In this document: positions 37,688 to 46,842 of the stretch, piece after piece
Layout of the letters: the number at the start of each line of letters is the position of its first letter
Position numbering within the stretch: the stretch's first letter is position 1
Assembly (NCBI RefSeq): GCF_904063065.1
Contig: NZ_CAJFCL010000006.1
Coordinates: forward strand, 248,001-312,000
DNA: 64,000 nt
Source: Pseudomonas paraversuta
GTDB lineage: Bacteria > Pseudomonadota > Gammaproteobacteria > Pseudomonadales > Pseudomonadaceae
Direction: 5' to 3'
Position numbers and translations under genes: made by a program
The notes under the pieces: generated by a model
The model's database searches: none
What the model was told of the DNA's origin: nothing
What the model saw: the letters and a program-made list of their open reading frames with translations, nothing else

Positions 37688-38809
37688 ATGCAGCGACATC
37701 AAACCCATCCCTTGCTGGCCCCCGTCCCGGGCACCGAACGGCATATTCACAGCTTCCACTACGGCCCCTCGAAGCCACAGGGCAAGGTCTACATTCAGGC
37801 CTCGCTGCATGCCGACGAGTTGCCCGGCATGCTGGTGGCCTGGCACCTGAAGCAACATCTGGCAGCCCTGGAAAGTGCTGGCCGGTTGCGCAGCGAAATC
37901 GTGCTGGTGCCAGTGGCCAATCCGGCGGGACTGGAGCAAGTCTTGATGGACATTCCGCTGGGCCGGTATGAACTGGAAAGCGGGCAAAATTTCAATCGCA
38001 ACTTTCTGGATCTAAGTACACAGATCGGTGATGAACTTGAGGGTTTGTTAAACCAGGACCCCTTGTACAACCGGCAACTGATCCGTCGGCACCTGCGTGA
38101 AGCCCTGGGGGCACAAACCGCGACAACGCAACTGCAGTCGCAACGGCTGACCCTCCAGACACTGGCCTGCGACGCCGATCTGGTGCTGGACCTGCACTGT
38201 GATTTCGAGGCCGTGGCGCACCTGTACACCACGCCCGAGGCCTGGCCACAGGTCGAGCCGCTGGCACGCTATCTCGGCGCCCAGGCCAGCCTGCTGGCGA
38301 CCGATTCCGGCGGCTTGTCATTCGATGAGTGTTTCACGCTGCTGTGGTGGCAGTTACAACAACGCTTTGGACATGACTTCGCCATGCCACAGGGCAGTGT
38401 TTCCGTCACCGTCGAATTGCGCGGCCAGGGCGATGTCAGCCATGCCCTGGCCGAGCAGGACTGCCAGGCGCTGCTCGATTATCTGATCGGGTTTGGCGCC
38501 ATCGAGGGAACCACCGGAGTGCTTCCCCCGCTGCTCTACCCCGCGACCCCGCTGGCAGGTGTCGAACCCGTCATGACGCCGGCCGGGGGAATTCTGGTGT
38601 TTTGTGCCAGCCCCGGAGATTACCTGCAGGCGGGCCAATTGATTGCCGAGGTCATTGACCCTGTCAGCGACCGGCTGACCCCGGTTTATTGCACCACTGC
38701 AGGCCTGCTCTATGCCCGCTCATTGCGGCGCATGGCCACCGCCGGGATGGTCATCGCCCATGTTGCCGGGCAGCAAGCCTATCGCAGCGGCTATCTTCTT
38801 TCCCCTTGA
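37688..38809 (+). CDS. M14-family succinylglutamate desuccinylase/aspartoacylase-like protein (AotO-type)
   Basis: Predicted zinc-dependent hydrolase of 373 residues with no signal peptide. Zinc ligands are His41 and Glu44 in SLHADELPG and His170 in LDLHCD; SGQNFNRNF supplies the substrate Arg/Asn segment, and VTVELRG probably holds the general base. Such a gene sits inside amino-acid ABC operons in Pseudomonas (aotO in P. aeruginosa) and may deacylate an acylated amino acid that the system imports, but no reaction has been proven to my knowledge. It lies between permease and ATPase genes with short gaps (9 and 7 bases). Confidence 0.85.
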   Translation: MQRHQTHPLLAPVPGTERHIHSFHYGPSKPQGKVYIQASLHADELPGMLVAWHLKQHLAALESAGRLRSEIVLVPVANPAGLEQVLMDIPLGRYELESGQNFNRNFLDLSTQIGDELEGLLNQDPLYNRQLIRRHLREALGAQTATTQLQSQRLTLQTLACDADLVLDLHCDFEAVAHLYTTPEAWPQVEPLARYLGAQASLLATDSGGLSFDECFTLLWWQLQQRFGHDFAMPQGSVSVTVELRGQGDVSHALAEQDCQALLDYLIGFGAIEGTTGVLPPLLYPATPLAGVEPVMTPAGGILVFCASPGDYLQAGQLIAEVIDPVSDRLTPVYCTTAGLLYARSLRRMATAGMVIAHVAGQQAYRSGYLLSP

Positions 38810-38816
38810 GGTCAGC

Positions 38817-39581
38817 ATGTTCAAACTTACCGTCGAAGGCCTGCATAAAAAATATGGCACCAACGAAGTGCTCAAGGGCGTGTCACTCAAGGCTAAAACC
38901 GGGGATGTCATCTGCCTGATCGGGGCCAGCGGCTCCGGCAAAAGCACCTTTTTGCGCTGCATCAACTTTCTTGAAACCCCCAATGACGGAACCATGACCC
39001 TTGATGGTCAGTTGATTCGTATGGTCAGCGACAAACAAGGTATGCGAGTGGCCGATGATGACCAGCTGCAACGCTTGCGCACCCGCCTGGCCATGGTGTT
39101 TCAGCACTTCAACCTGTGGAGCCACATGACGGTGCTGGAAAACATCACTCTCGCGCCGCGCCGGGTGCTGGGGGTCAGCAAAAAAGACGCTGAAGAGCGG
39201 GCTCACCGCTATCTGGACAAGGTCGGCCTGCCTGCCCGTGTTGCCGATCAATACCCTGCATTTCTGTCCGGCGGCCAGCAACAGCGCGTGGCTATTGCCC
39301 GGGCACTGGCGATGGAACCGGAAGTCATGCTGTTCGACGAACCCACTTCGGCGCTGGATCCTGAGCTGGTTGGCGAAGTCTTGCGGGTGATTCAGGGCCT
39401 GGCCGAGGAAGGCCGCACCATGATCATGGTGACCCACGAGATGAACTTCGCACGCAAAGTGGCGAGCCAGGTGATGTTCTTGCATCAAGGCCTGGTGGAA
39501 GAACAGGGCACACCACAGGAGGTGCTGGATAATCCCAAAAGCGAGCGCTTGCGTCAGTTCCTCAGCGGAAATCTGAAATAG
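38817..39581 (+). CDS. Amino-acid ABC transporter ATPase (HisP/AotP-type)
   Basis: Cytoplasmic ATPase of 254 residues that drives the importer. Walker A GASGSGKST, Q-loop VFQHFNLW, signature [15 protein letters not shown], Walker B VMLFDEPTSALDP and H-loop VTHEM are all intact. The start at 38817 has GAGG upstream; the frame is open 35 codons further back into the desuccinylase gene but that part has no family sequence. It ends the operon. A short GC hairpin at 39614-39632 without a T run follows; no argR-like gene is present. Confidence 0.93.
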   Translation: MFKLTVEGLHKKYGTNEVLKGVSLKAKTGDVICLIGASGSGKSTFLRCINFLETPNDGTMTLDGQLIRMVSDKQGMRVADDDQLQRLRTRLAMVFQHFNLWSHMTVLENITLAPRRVLGVSKKDAEERAHRYLDKVGLPARVADQYPAFLSGGQQQRVAIARALAMEPEVMLFDEPTSALDPELVGEVLRVIQGLAEEGRTMIMVTHEMNFARKVASQVMFLHQGLVEEQGTPQEVLDNPKSERLRQFLSGNLK

Positions 39582-39680
39582 GCCATCCCTTGATTGGCAT
39601 TCATGCCCTGCCAGCCAGGCTCTGCGCCTGGCCATTGCACGGCAAAGGGCTAGCGGGGGCGCAAGGTAACCTGCGCGCGA

Positions 39681-39881
39681 TCAGGCTACTGGCGCGGGTG
39701 GAGGCTCATCCGGAATGGTAGGTACGCCCGGCTCGGTCGGTAGCGGGGTATCAGGGTCAGGCTGACCGGGAATGCCACCTGCCTGCACCTGGGGCTGAGC
39801 CAGCAGCGACCAGGCCAGCAAGCCCACCTGGTTAGGCTCAAGACTGGCCAGCTGGGCGCGGATACTCGGATCGATCTTCAT
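39681..39881 (-). CDS. Small proline-rich protein of unknown function
   Basis: 66-residue protein: a helical N-terminal half (MKIDPSIRAQLASLEPNQVGLLAWSLLAQP) and a proline-rich tail (PGQPDPDTPLPTEPGVPTIP). I do not recognise a family. The reading frame is supported by a well-placed CAGGAG 7 bases before the ATG and by the contrast between a structured head and a Pro/Glu/Asp tail. It is the only gene between the amino-acid importer and dcd. Confidence 0.6.
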   Translation of the reverse strand: MKIDPSIRAQLASLEPNQVGLLAWSLLAQPQVQAGGIPGQPDPDTPLPTEPGVPTIPDEPPPAPVA

Positions 39882-39975
39882 AGGGCAACTCCTGAGCGAT
39901 AAACCGGCCCGCTGGGTGCGTGACCGGAAATACACTCAATAGAGTATCAATTCGCCCAGGAATTCCCTCAGCTCG

Positions 39976-40542
39976 TCAGGTGCGGGGCAAGGTTACGCCG
40001 CGCTGACCCTGATATTTGCCGCCACGGTCCTTGTACGACACTTCACACTCTTCATCCGACTCGAAGAACAGCATCTGCGCCACGCCTTCGTTGGCGTAGA
40101 TTTTGGCGGGCAGCGTGGTGGTGTTGGAGAACTCCAGCGTGACGTGGCCTTCCCACTCCGGCTCAAGCGGCGTCACGTTAACGATGATCCCGCAACGGGC
40201 GTAGGTGCTTTTACCCAGGCAGATGGTCAGCACGTTGCGCGGGATACGGAAGTATTCAACCGTACGGGCAAGGGCAAAGGAGTTCGGCGGAATGATGCAC
40301 ACATCGCTGGTGACATCGACAAAGCTGCCTTCATCGAAGTTCTTTGGATCAACGGTGGCCGAATTGATGTTGGTGAACACCTTGAATTCGTTTGCGCAAC
40401 GAACGTCGTAGCCATAGCTCGACACACCGTAGGAAATCAGGCGGTTTTCGCCTTCGCCACGCACCTGACGCTCGACGAAAGGTTCGATCATGCCGTGTTC
40501 TTGCGCCATGCGGCGAATCCACTTGTCTGGTTTGATGCTCAT
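39976..40542 (-). CDS. dcd: dCTP deaminase
   Basis: 188-residue enzyme that deaminates dCTP to dUTP for dTTP synthesis. The family features are [18 protein letters not shown], the substrate segment [32 protein letters not shown] with the catalytic Glu, and the C-terminal [18 protein letters not shown]. Length is exact for the family. Gene order dcd-cspA-apbC-metG is in keeping with Pseudomonas. Confidence 0.96.
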   Translation of the reverse strand: MSIKPDKWIRRMAQEHGMIEPFVERQVRGEGENRLISYGVSSYGYDVRCANEFKVFTNINSATVDPKNFDEGSFVDVTSDVCIIPPNSFALARTVEYFRIPRNVLTICLGKSTYARCGIIVNVTPLEPEWEGHVTLEFSNTTTLPAKIYANEGVAQMLFFESDEECEVSYKDRGGKYQGQRGVTLPRT

Positions 40543-40714
40543 GGCGGGAGTCCTGAATAGCGAGGTAGAAAAATTCTGTCGGGCATCTTACCGCCCCCCA
40601 AGGCCCGGTTCAAAAGTCTGGGACAAAAATATCGAAAATAGCTGCACAACCCCTGAATACAGGCTGCACGGACAACCGCCAGTCACGTTTTTAGAGAAAC
40701 CTTTGCAAAGACCC

Positions 40715-40743
40715 TTTGCACGTTCGGCAAAAAGGGTTAAGGT
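40715..40743 (+). promoter_or_regulatory. Candidate promoter and long leader of the cold-shock gene
   Basis: TTTGCA (40715-40720) and TAAGGT (40738-40743) are separated by 17 bases. Transcription from here would give a ~145-base 5' leader before the ATG at 40896, as expected for csp mRNAs whose leaders fold differently in the cold. The rest of the 353-base gap between dcd and this gene (40543-40895) shows no other feature. Confidence 0.4.
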
Positions 40744-40895
40744 GGCGCCACTGTGCTGCTTGTGTCACTGAGAATCTCTACACGATATGTTGAATTTCGA
40801 TCCAACCATCTCCAAGAATTTTTCCTGCTCTTTGCACTCAGTCTCGGCCAGGGCTTTTCCTGCGTCGCAGTTTTCTTTGTTCAAGGAGTTACACC

Positions 40896-41105
40896 ATGTC
40901 TAATCGCCAAACTGGTACCGTTAAGTGGTTCAACGATGAAAAAGGCTTCGGCTTCATCACTCCACAATCCGGTGACGACCTGTTTGTTCACTTCAAAGCA
41001 ATCCAATCCGACGGCTTCAAAAGCCTGAAAGAAGGCCAACAGGTTTCTTTCATCGCTACCCGCGGTCAGAAAGGCATGCAAGCTGAGGAAGTTCAAGTTA
41101 TCTAA
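40896..41105 (+). CDS. CspA-family cold-shock protein
   Basis: 69-residue OB-fold RNA chaperone. RNP1 is KGFGFI and RNP2 LFVHF, with [16 protein letters not shown] at the N-terminus, a complete cold-shock domain. AAGGAG lies 8 bases before the ATG. It has a long leader and a strong terminator and is a single-gene unit. Which csp paralogue this is (capB, cspA) cannot be told here. Confidence 0.96.
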   Translation: MSNRQTGTVKWFNDEKGFGFITPQSGDDLFVHFKAIQSDGFKSLKEGQQVSFIATRGQKGMQAEEVQVI

Positions 41106-41121
41106 CTTGTACTGATCCAGT

Positions 41122-41154
41122 AAAAAACCCCGCCCTTAAAAGCGGGGTTTTTTT
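41122..41154 (+). terminator. Terminator of the cold-shock gene
   Basis: A run of As and CCCCGC pairs with GCGGGG and a run of Ts around an 8-nt loop; the T tract is seven bases long. Confidence 0.92.
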
Positions 41155-41194
41155 ATGCCCGCAATAAATGCACCCGGCAACCCTTTGTAATCCC

Positions 41195-41264
41195 CTGGCT
41201 TGCCAGCGATGCAGGGGATGCGGTTCGACTTCAGACCATGTAGATGTAATCGCTGGCGAGCCAG
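41195..41264. repeat. Pseudomonas REP pair
   Basis: CTGGCTTGCCAGCGAT (41195-41210) and ATCGCTGGCGAGCCAG (41249-41264) are inverted with one mismatch, followed by the REP-typical CTCCCACAG. It lies between the convergent cold-shock and apbC genes, a common REP position. Confidence 0.8.
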
Positions 41265-41316
41265 CTCCCACAGTTACTCAGCGCTTGCGCCAAACTGCAC
41301 CCCCTGCTGCCAACCG

Positions 41317-42411
41317 TCAGTCGTCGCTGCTGGTGATTGTAGGCATGGCCTGCGAGGCAGCCTCAGACATAACTATGCGCGCCCCGACATGCCGGGCCAG
41401 TTCCTGATAGATCAACGCAACAGGGCTGTCCGGATCTGCAATCGCAGTTGGCTTGCCATTATCGGCCTGCTCACGAATCGCCATCGACAGCGGCAGTGAC
41501 GCAAGCACTTCAACGCCGTACTGAGTGGCCAGCTTCTCGCCACCGCCTTCGCCGAACAGATGCTCGGCATGACCGCAGTTCGAGCAAATGTGCACCGCCA
41601 TGTTTTCCACAACACCCAGTACCGGGATATTCACCTTGCGGAACATCTCGACACCTTTACGCGCATCCAGCAACGCCAGATCCTGCGGGGTCGTCACTAT
41701 CACCGAACCGGTCACCGGGACTTTTTGCGCCAGGGTCAGCTGAATATCACCCGTGCCGGGCGGCATATCGATGACCAGATAATCCAGATCATTCCATGCC
41801 GTTTGCGTAACCAATTGCAGTAATGCGCCCGACACCATCGGACCGCGCCATACCATTGGCGTGTTGTCGTCGGTCAGAAACGCCATCGACATCACTTCGA
41901 CACCATGGGCCTCAATCGGCACAAACCACTTCTGATCACGAATTTTCGGACGGGTGCCTTCAGCAATACCAAACATCACCCCCTGGCTCGGACCATAGAT
42001 ATCCGCATCCAGAATCCCCACCCGCGCGCCTTCACGCGCCAGCGCCAGCGCCAGGTTGGCAGCAGTAGTCGACTTGCCTACACCACCTTTCCCGGAAGCC
42101 ACGGCCACAATGTTTTTCACATTGGCCAGGCCCGGGATCTGAGCCTGAGCCTTATGCGCAGCAATCACGCAGCTGACCTCAACCTTGGCCGAGGACACCC
42201 CGTCCATGTTGCTGATAGCCATTTGCAACATTTGCCCCCAGCCACTCTTGAACAGACCGGCGGCATAACCCAGCTCCAGCCGAACGCTGACGTGCTCACC
42301 CTGGACTTCAATGTTACGTACGCACCCGGCACTGACCGGATCCTGATTCAAATAAGGGTCGGTGTATTGGCGAAGGACGGCCTCCACCGCTGCGCGATTG
42401 ACTGCGCTCAT
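41317..42411 (-). CDS. apbC: Iron-sulfur cluster carrier protein ApbC/Mrp
   Basis: P-loop ATPase of 364 residues that carries Fe-S clusters to target proteins. An N-terminal MIP18-like domain (about 1-85) precedes the deviant Walker A ASGKGGVGKSTTAANLA. The cluster-binding CxxC is in HICSNCGH. IDMPPGTGDIQLTLAQ is a Mrp hallmark. The ATG at 42411 is preceded by GGGAG; an in-frame TTG two codons earlier is unlikely. It is divergent from metG, as in other Pseudomonas. Confidence 0.95.
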   Translation of the reverse strand: MSAVNRAAVEAVLRQYTDPYLNQDPVSAGCVRNIEVQGEHVSVRLELGYAAGLFKSGWGQMLQMAISNMDGVSSAKVEVSCVIAAHKAQAQIPGLANVKNIVAVASGKGGVGKSTTAANLALALAREGARVGILDADIYGPSQGVMFGIAEGTRPKIRDQKWFVPIEAHGVEVMSMAFLTDDNTPMVWRGPMVSGALLQLVTQTAWNDLDYLVIDMPPGTGDIQLTLAQKVPVTGSVIVTTPQDLALLDARKGVEMFRKVNIPVLGVVENMAVHICSNCGHAEHLFGEGGGEKLATQYGVEVLASLPLSMAIREQADNGKPTAIADPDSPVALIYQELARHVGARIVMSEAASQAMPTITSSDD

Positions 42412-42559
42412 GGGCAACTCCCGAAAAAGACTGAGTAAAACAGCCCGCTATCGTACCTACAAAAACACCGTAAACGATCAGATACACGTCGACGGGGTGA
42501 AATAAATTGCCCGGCGCTTTATAGTGGCCGACCACCGTCTCATCAAGTAGCCGAGCCCC

Positions 42560-44611
42560 ATGTCCGAGCCACGCAAGATCCTCGTCACCAGCGCCCTGCC
42601 CTATGCCAATGGTTCAATTCACCTTGGCCATATGCTTGAGTACATCCAGACCGATATGTGGGTGCGCTTCCAGAAGCATCGCGGCAATCAATGCACTTAC
42701 GTCTGCGCAGACGACGCCCACGGCTCGGCAATCATGTTGCGCGCCGAGAAAGAAGGCATCACGCCAGAACAACTGATCGCCAACGTCCAGGCTGAACACA
42801 GCGCCGACTTTTCCGAGTTCCTCGTCGATTTCGATAACTTCCATTCGACCCACTCCGAAGAGAACCGTGAGCTGTCGAGTGCGATTTACATCAAGTTGCG
42901 CGAAGCAGGGCATATCGCCACCCGCTCAATCACCCAGTATTTCGACCCGGAAAAGAAAATGTTCCTGGCCGACCGCTTCATCAAGGGCACTTGCCCTAAA
43001 TGCGGCACGGATGATCAGTACGGCGACAACTGCGAAAAATGTGGTGCGACCTATGCACCAACCGACCTGAAAAATCCAAAGTCAGCGATCTCGGGGGCAA
43101 CCCCGGTACTCAAGGACTCCCAGCACTTCTTCTTCAAGCTGCCAGACTTCGACGCCATGCTCAAAAGCTGGACCCGAAGCGGCGCACTGCAAGATGCAGT
43201 CGCAAACAAAATCGCCGAATGGCTGGATGCAGGACTGCAGCAGTGGGACATTTCCCGTGATGCGCCCTACTTCGGGTTCGAGATTCCGGACGAGCCGGGC
43301 AAGTACTTCTATGTCTGGCTGGATGCGCCAATCGGCTACATGGCCAGCTTCAAGAACCTGTGTGCTCGCCGTCCGGAACTGGACTTCGATGCGTACTGGG
43401 CCAAGGACTCCACCACCGAGCTTTATCATTTCATCGGCAAGGACATCGTGAATTTCCACGCCCTGTTCTGGCCTGCCATGCTCGAAGGCGCTGGCTATCG
43501 CAAGCCGACAGCGATCAACGTCCATGGCTACCTGACCGTCAACGGTCAGAAAATGTCCAAATCCCGCGGCACCTTCATCAAGGCCCGTACTTACCTTGAT
43601 CACCTGTCGCCGGAATACCTGCGCTACTACTACGCATCCAAACTGGGCCGTGGCGTCGATGACCTTGACCTGAACCTGGAAGACTTCGTACAGAAGGTCA
43701 ACTCGGATCTGGTGGGTAAAGTTGTGAACATTGCCAGCCGTTGCGCAGGCTTCATTCACAAGGGTAACGCTGGGGTAATGGTCGAGGGCAATGCGGCTCC
43801 CGAGCTCACCGATGCGTTCCTGAGTGCGGCACCGAGCATTGCCGAGGCTTATGAAGCCCGCGACTTCGCTCGTGCCATGCGTGAAATCATGGGCCTGGCC
43901 GATCGGGCCAACGCCTGGATTGCCGAGAAAGCGCCATGGGCAATGGCCAAACAGGAGGGCAAGCAGGACGAAGTTCAAGCGGTCTGCGCATTGGGCATCA
44001 ACCTGTTCCGTCAACTGGTGATCTTCCTCAAGCCGGTTCTGCCAGTGCTTGCCGCTGACGCCGAAGCCTTTCTGAACGTTGCACCTCTGACCTGGGCAGA
44101 TCACAGCACCCTGCTGGCCAACCATCAGCTCAATGCGTTCAAACCGCTGATGACGCGCATCGATCCGGTAAAAGTACAAGCCATGAGTGATGCATCTAAA
44201 GAAGACCTGGTTGCCAGCCAGACAGATACCGGCACAGCCGCCCCTCAAGGCAACGGCGAACTGGTAAAAGAACCGCTTGCAGCCGAGATCGACTTCGATG
44301 CTTTTGCCGCGGTGGATCTGCGGGTAGCCCTGATCCTCAAGGCCGAAGCGGTTGAAGGCGCAGACAAACTGCTGCGCCTGACCCTGGATATCGGCGACGA
44401 ACAACGCAATGTGTTCTCGGGGATCAAAAGCGCTTATCCGAACCCGGCTGAACTTGAAGGTCGCCTGACCATGATGATTGCCAACCTGAAACCGCGAAAA
44501 ATGCGCTTCGGGATGTCTGAAGGCATGGTGATGGCTGCCGGCCCCGGCGGTGAAGAAATTTACCTGCTTAGCCCGGACAGCGGCGCCAAGCCAGGCCAGC
44601 GCATCAAGTAA
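42560..44611 (+). CDS. metG: Methionyl-tRNA synthetase
   Basis: 683-residue enzyme that charges tRNA-Met. The HIGH-like motif is [10 protein letters not shown] near residue 20, zinc cysteines are in [23 protein letters not shown] is intact in [12 protein letters not shown], and the C-terminal EMAP-like tRNA-binding domain is present ([26 protein letters not shown]). This is the long dimeric form. A perfect 14-bp hairpin follows the stop. The next gene is rnfB, where P. aeruginosa carries the whole rnf set. Confidence 0.97.
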   Translation: MSEPRKILVTSALPYANGSIHLGHMLEYIQTDMWVRFQKHRGNQCTYVCADDAHGSAIMLRAEKEGITPEQLIANVQAEHSADFSEFLVDFDNFHSTHSEENRELSSAIYIKLREAGHIATRSITQYFDPEKKMFLADRFIKGTCPKCGTDDQYGDNCEKCGATYAPTDLKNPKSAISGATPVLKDSQHFFFKLPDFDAMLKSWTRSGALQDAVANKIAEWLDAGLQQWDISRDAPYFGFEIPDEPGKYFYVWLDAPIGYMASFKNLCARRPELDFDAYWAKDSTTELYHFIGKDIVNFHALFWPAMLEGAGYRKPTAINVHGYLTVNGQKMSKSRGTFIKARTYLDHLSPEYLRYYYASKLGRGVDDLDLNLEDFVQKVNSDLVGKVVNIASRCAGFIHKGNAGVMVEGNAAPELTDAFLSAAPSIAEAYEARDFARAMREIMGLADRANAWIAEKAPWAMAKQEGKQDEVQAVCALGINLFRQLVIFLKPVLPVLAADAEAFLNVAPLTWADHSTLLANHQLNAFKPLMTRIDPVKVQAMSDASKEDLVASQTDTGTAAPQGNGELVKEPLAAEIDFDAFAAVDLRVALILKAEAVEGADKLLRLTLDIGDEQRNVFSGIKSAYPNPAELEGRLTMMIANLKPRKMRFGMSEGMVMAAGPGGEEIYLLSPDSGAKPGQRIK

Positions 44612-44622
44612 CATGTCCTCCC

Positions 44623-44656
44623 CATCCGCTAACGGCCAACTAGCCGTTAGCGGATG
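44623..44656 (+). terminator. Hairpin terminator after metG
   Basis: CATCCGCTAACGGC pairs perfectly with GCCGTTAGCGGATG (14 bp) around CAACTA. No T tract follows, so termination may be partial. Confidence 0.7.
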
Positions 44657-44788
44657 TTGATCCCTAGCCGCCCTTCTTGTCTTGCCGGATAATCAGCGCC
44701 GCTCGTTTAACCGCCTCACACCCTCTTATTCACTGCGCATGATGAGTGTCGCCCGGGTGCGGCCCGCCGTCGCTGGACTGATCACACC

Positions 44789-45778
44789 ATGAGCCTGATT
44801 CAACGTATTGATGCCTTATTGCCGCAAACCCAGTGCGGAAAATGCGGCCACCCCGGCTGCAAACCCTATGCGCAAGGTATTGCCCAGGGCGAGCCCATCA
44901 ATAAATGCCCGCCCGGCGGGACCGAGACCATCGCCGCACTGGCTGATTTGCTTGCCATTCCCGTGGTGGCCCTGGACACCGGGCGTGGTACCGCACCGGC
45001 ACAGGTAGCCTACATTCGCGAAGCTGAGTGTATCGGCTGTACCAAGTGCATCCAGGCCTGCCCTGTCGACGCGATCCTCGGCGCAGCCAAGCTCATGCAC
45101 ACTGTAATCATTGATGAATGCACCGGTTGCGACCTCTGTGTTGCGCCCTGCCCTGTCGATTGCATAGAGATGCGCCCTCTGCCGGCCAATGTAATCCCGA
45201 TTGTTGCCGGACTTGCCCACGAGCCCGAACAGTACAAGGCTCGTCACCAAAAGCGCGATCACGCACGCAGCCGCTTTGAGCGACGTACCGAACGCCTGCT
45301 CCGTGAGGAGCAACACAAACAGGCAGAACGCCTGGCACGCGCCCAGCGTTCGTCAGCCGTCGACGGCACCGGGCAACTCAAAGAGCCGACAACCGGGTCT
45401 TCCAGTGCCGACGAAATGGCGCTGAAAAAAGCCAAGGTCACACTGGCAATGGCACGCGCGCAGTTAAACAAATCGCTTAAAGCCTTTGGTCATCCTCCTA
45501 CTGCACAACAGCAATCCCAGCTGGTGCTCCTGCAACAACAATTTGAGGCAGCCGAACAGGCACTGGCGCAATTTGAACCTGCCCCAGAAGCCTCAATTAG
45601 CGCACCGGCCATAAACAACGCGGAACTTAAACGTGCAAAAATCCAGCTCGCCATGCGCCGGGCAGAACTTAAAAAAGCCATCACCCAAGAACAGCCCAGT
45701 GCGCAACTGGCGCTTTTGAATGACGCGGTTACACAGGCAGAATTGGCAATCGGCGCTTTGGAGTCACCCAAAGCCTGA
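44789..45778 (+). CDS. rnfB: Orphan RnfB/RsxB-like ferredoxin without membrane anchor, with duplicated C-terminal tail
   Basis: 329-residue iron-sulfur protein. An Fe-S (Fes) domain with CGKCGHPGC and a fourth Cys in INKCPPGG (near 16-45) is followed by two [4Fe-4S] ferredoxin motifs ([16 protein letters not shown] and [16 protein letters not shown], about 80-130). In ordinary Rnf complexes RnfB begins with a ~25-residue membrane helix and is encoded with rnfA, C, D, G and E. Here the protein starts directly at [17 protein letters not shown], nothing hydrophobic lies in frame upstream, and no other rnf gene is present between metG and nth. The C-terminal ~200 residues are charged and helical and contain two ~50-residue repeats ([30 protein letters not shown]). 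Its partner is unknown. Confidence 0.9.
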   Translation: MSLIQRIDALLPQTQCGKCGHPGCKPYAQGIAQGEPINKCPPGGTETIAALADLLAIPVVALDTGRGTAPAQVAYIREAECIGCTKCIQACPVDAILGAAKLMHTVIIDECTGCDLCVAPCPVDCIEMRPLPANVIPIVAGLAHEPEQYKARHQKRDHARSRFERRTERLLREEQHKQAERLARAQRSSAVDGTGQLKEPTTGSSSADEMALKKAKVTLAMARAQLNKSLKAFGHPPTAQQQSQLVLLQQQFEAAEQALAQFEPAPEASISAPAINNAELKRAKIQLAMRRAELKKAITQEQPSAQLALLNDAVTQAELAIGALESPKA

Positions 45779-45829
45779 TGGATTTTAGCCATGAAATAAC
45801 TGACCGCTCTCCAGGAATTGTGTTTACCC

Positions 45830-46468
45830 ATGAACGCCGCAAAGCGCCTTGAAATATTTCGCCGGTTTCACGAAGACAATCCCGAGCCCAAAACCGAACT
45901 GGCCTACACGTCTCCCTTCGAATTATTGATTGCCGTTATCTTGTCTGCGCAAGCCACCGACGTAAGCGTGAACAAGGCAATGGCCAAATTGTTTCCAGTC
46001 GCAAATACCCCAGAAGCCATCTACGCTCTGGGAGTGGAAGGGCTGTCGCAGTACATCAAAACCATCGGCCTGTATAACAGCAAGGCCAAGAACGTTATCG
46101 AAACCTGTCGTTTACTGATTGAACGGCATGCCGGCCAGGTTCCACAAACCCGCGAGGAGCTTGAAGCGCTTCCCGGTGTAGGTCGTAAAACAGCAAACGT
46201 CGTGCTTAACACCGCCTTCAGACAGCTGACCATGGCCGTAGATACCCATATTTTCAGGGTCAGTAACCGAACCGGTATTGCACCAGGCAAAAATGTGGTC
46301 GAGGTTGAAAAGCAATTAATGAAATTCGTACCCAAGCCTTATCTGCTCGACGCCCACCACTGGCTCATCCTGCATGGTCGTTACGTTTGCCAGGCGCGCA
46401 AGCCGCGCTGCGGGAGCTGCCGCATAGAAGACCTGTGTGAATTCAAGCAAAAGACCTCTGACGATTGA
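45830..46468 (+). CDS. nth: Endonuclease III
   Basis: 212-residue DNA glycosylase/AP lyase that removes oxidised pyrimidines. The helix-hairpin-helix LPGVGRKTANVVL carries the catalytic Lys, AVDTHIFRVSNR the catalytic Asp, and the [4Fe-4S] ligands are in CQARKPRCGSCRIEDLC. The ATG at 45830 begins the conserved MNAAKRLEIFRRF; a TTG at 45818 is also in frame. In P. aeruginosa nth follows the rnf genes, which fits the remnant rnfB upstream. Confidence 0.96.
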   Translation: MNAAKRLEIFRRFHEDNPEPKTELAYTSPFELLIAVILSAQATDVSVNKAMAKLFPVANTPEAIYALGVEGLSQYIKTIGLYNSKAKNVIETCRLLIERHAGQVPQTREELEALPGVGRKTANVVLNTAFRQLTMAVDTHIFRVSNRTGIAPGKNVVEVEKQLMKFVPKPYLLDAHHWLILHGRYVCQARKPRCGSCRIEDLCEFKQKTSDD

Positions 46469-46574
46469 GCGATAGAGCGTTTATGTGCTGATCGATTGAG
46501 AAAATCTTTTTTACCCGCGCAGCGATTATCGCTATAAGGGGCGCCATTGAATGTCTTAGCCTGGAGTGAACTGA

Positions 46575-46757
46575 ATGAGCACTGGCAAAGAACAACTGGA
46601 AGTGGAAGAAGATTTTCCTGTCTCAGATCCGGAAGAGATAGTGGAACCTGTGGTTGAGGTAGCTAAAACCAATTTGGCCAAACGCCGGACGATTGATGCG
46701 CTTTTAGCTGAAAAGCGCCTGAAAAAAGAGCTGGAAGATTATCCTTACGATCTTTGA
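46575..46757 (+). CDS. PA3496-family small protein
   Basis: 60-residue acidic protein with a disordered Glu/Val-rich N-terminus and a basic helical end (NLAKRRTIDALLAEKRLKKELEDYPYDL). It matches the PA3496 family, annotated elsewhere as a putative envelope-integrity protein, which follows nth in Pseudomonas. No transmembrane segment is visible. A good terminator follows. Confidence 0.8.
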   Translation: MSTGKEQLEVEEDFPVSDPEEIVEPVVEVAKTNLAKRRTIDALLAEKRLKKELEDYPYDL

Positions 46758-46775
46758 CTTTTAGCTCGCGAGATC

Positions 46776-46802
46776 AAAAGCCTCCATTAACGGAGGCTTT
46801 TT
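46776..46802. terminator. Terminator after the PA3496-like gene
   Basis: AAAAGCCTCC pairs with GGAGGCTTTT around a 6-nt loop with a T run. It may also serve the convergent response-regulator gene. Confidence 0.9.
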
Positions 46803-46842
46803 GTTTTCAGGAGCTGTCGAAGAGCAACGGCTCACATCCTAT

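Noticed and set aside
43082..44614. 510-codon open frame on the minus strand over metG
   Set aside because: Complement of metG; composition is that of a high-GC antisense frame.
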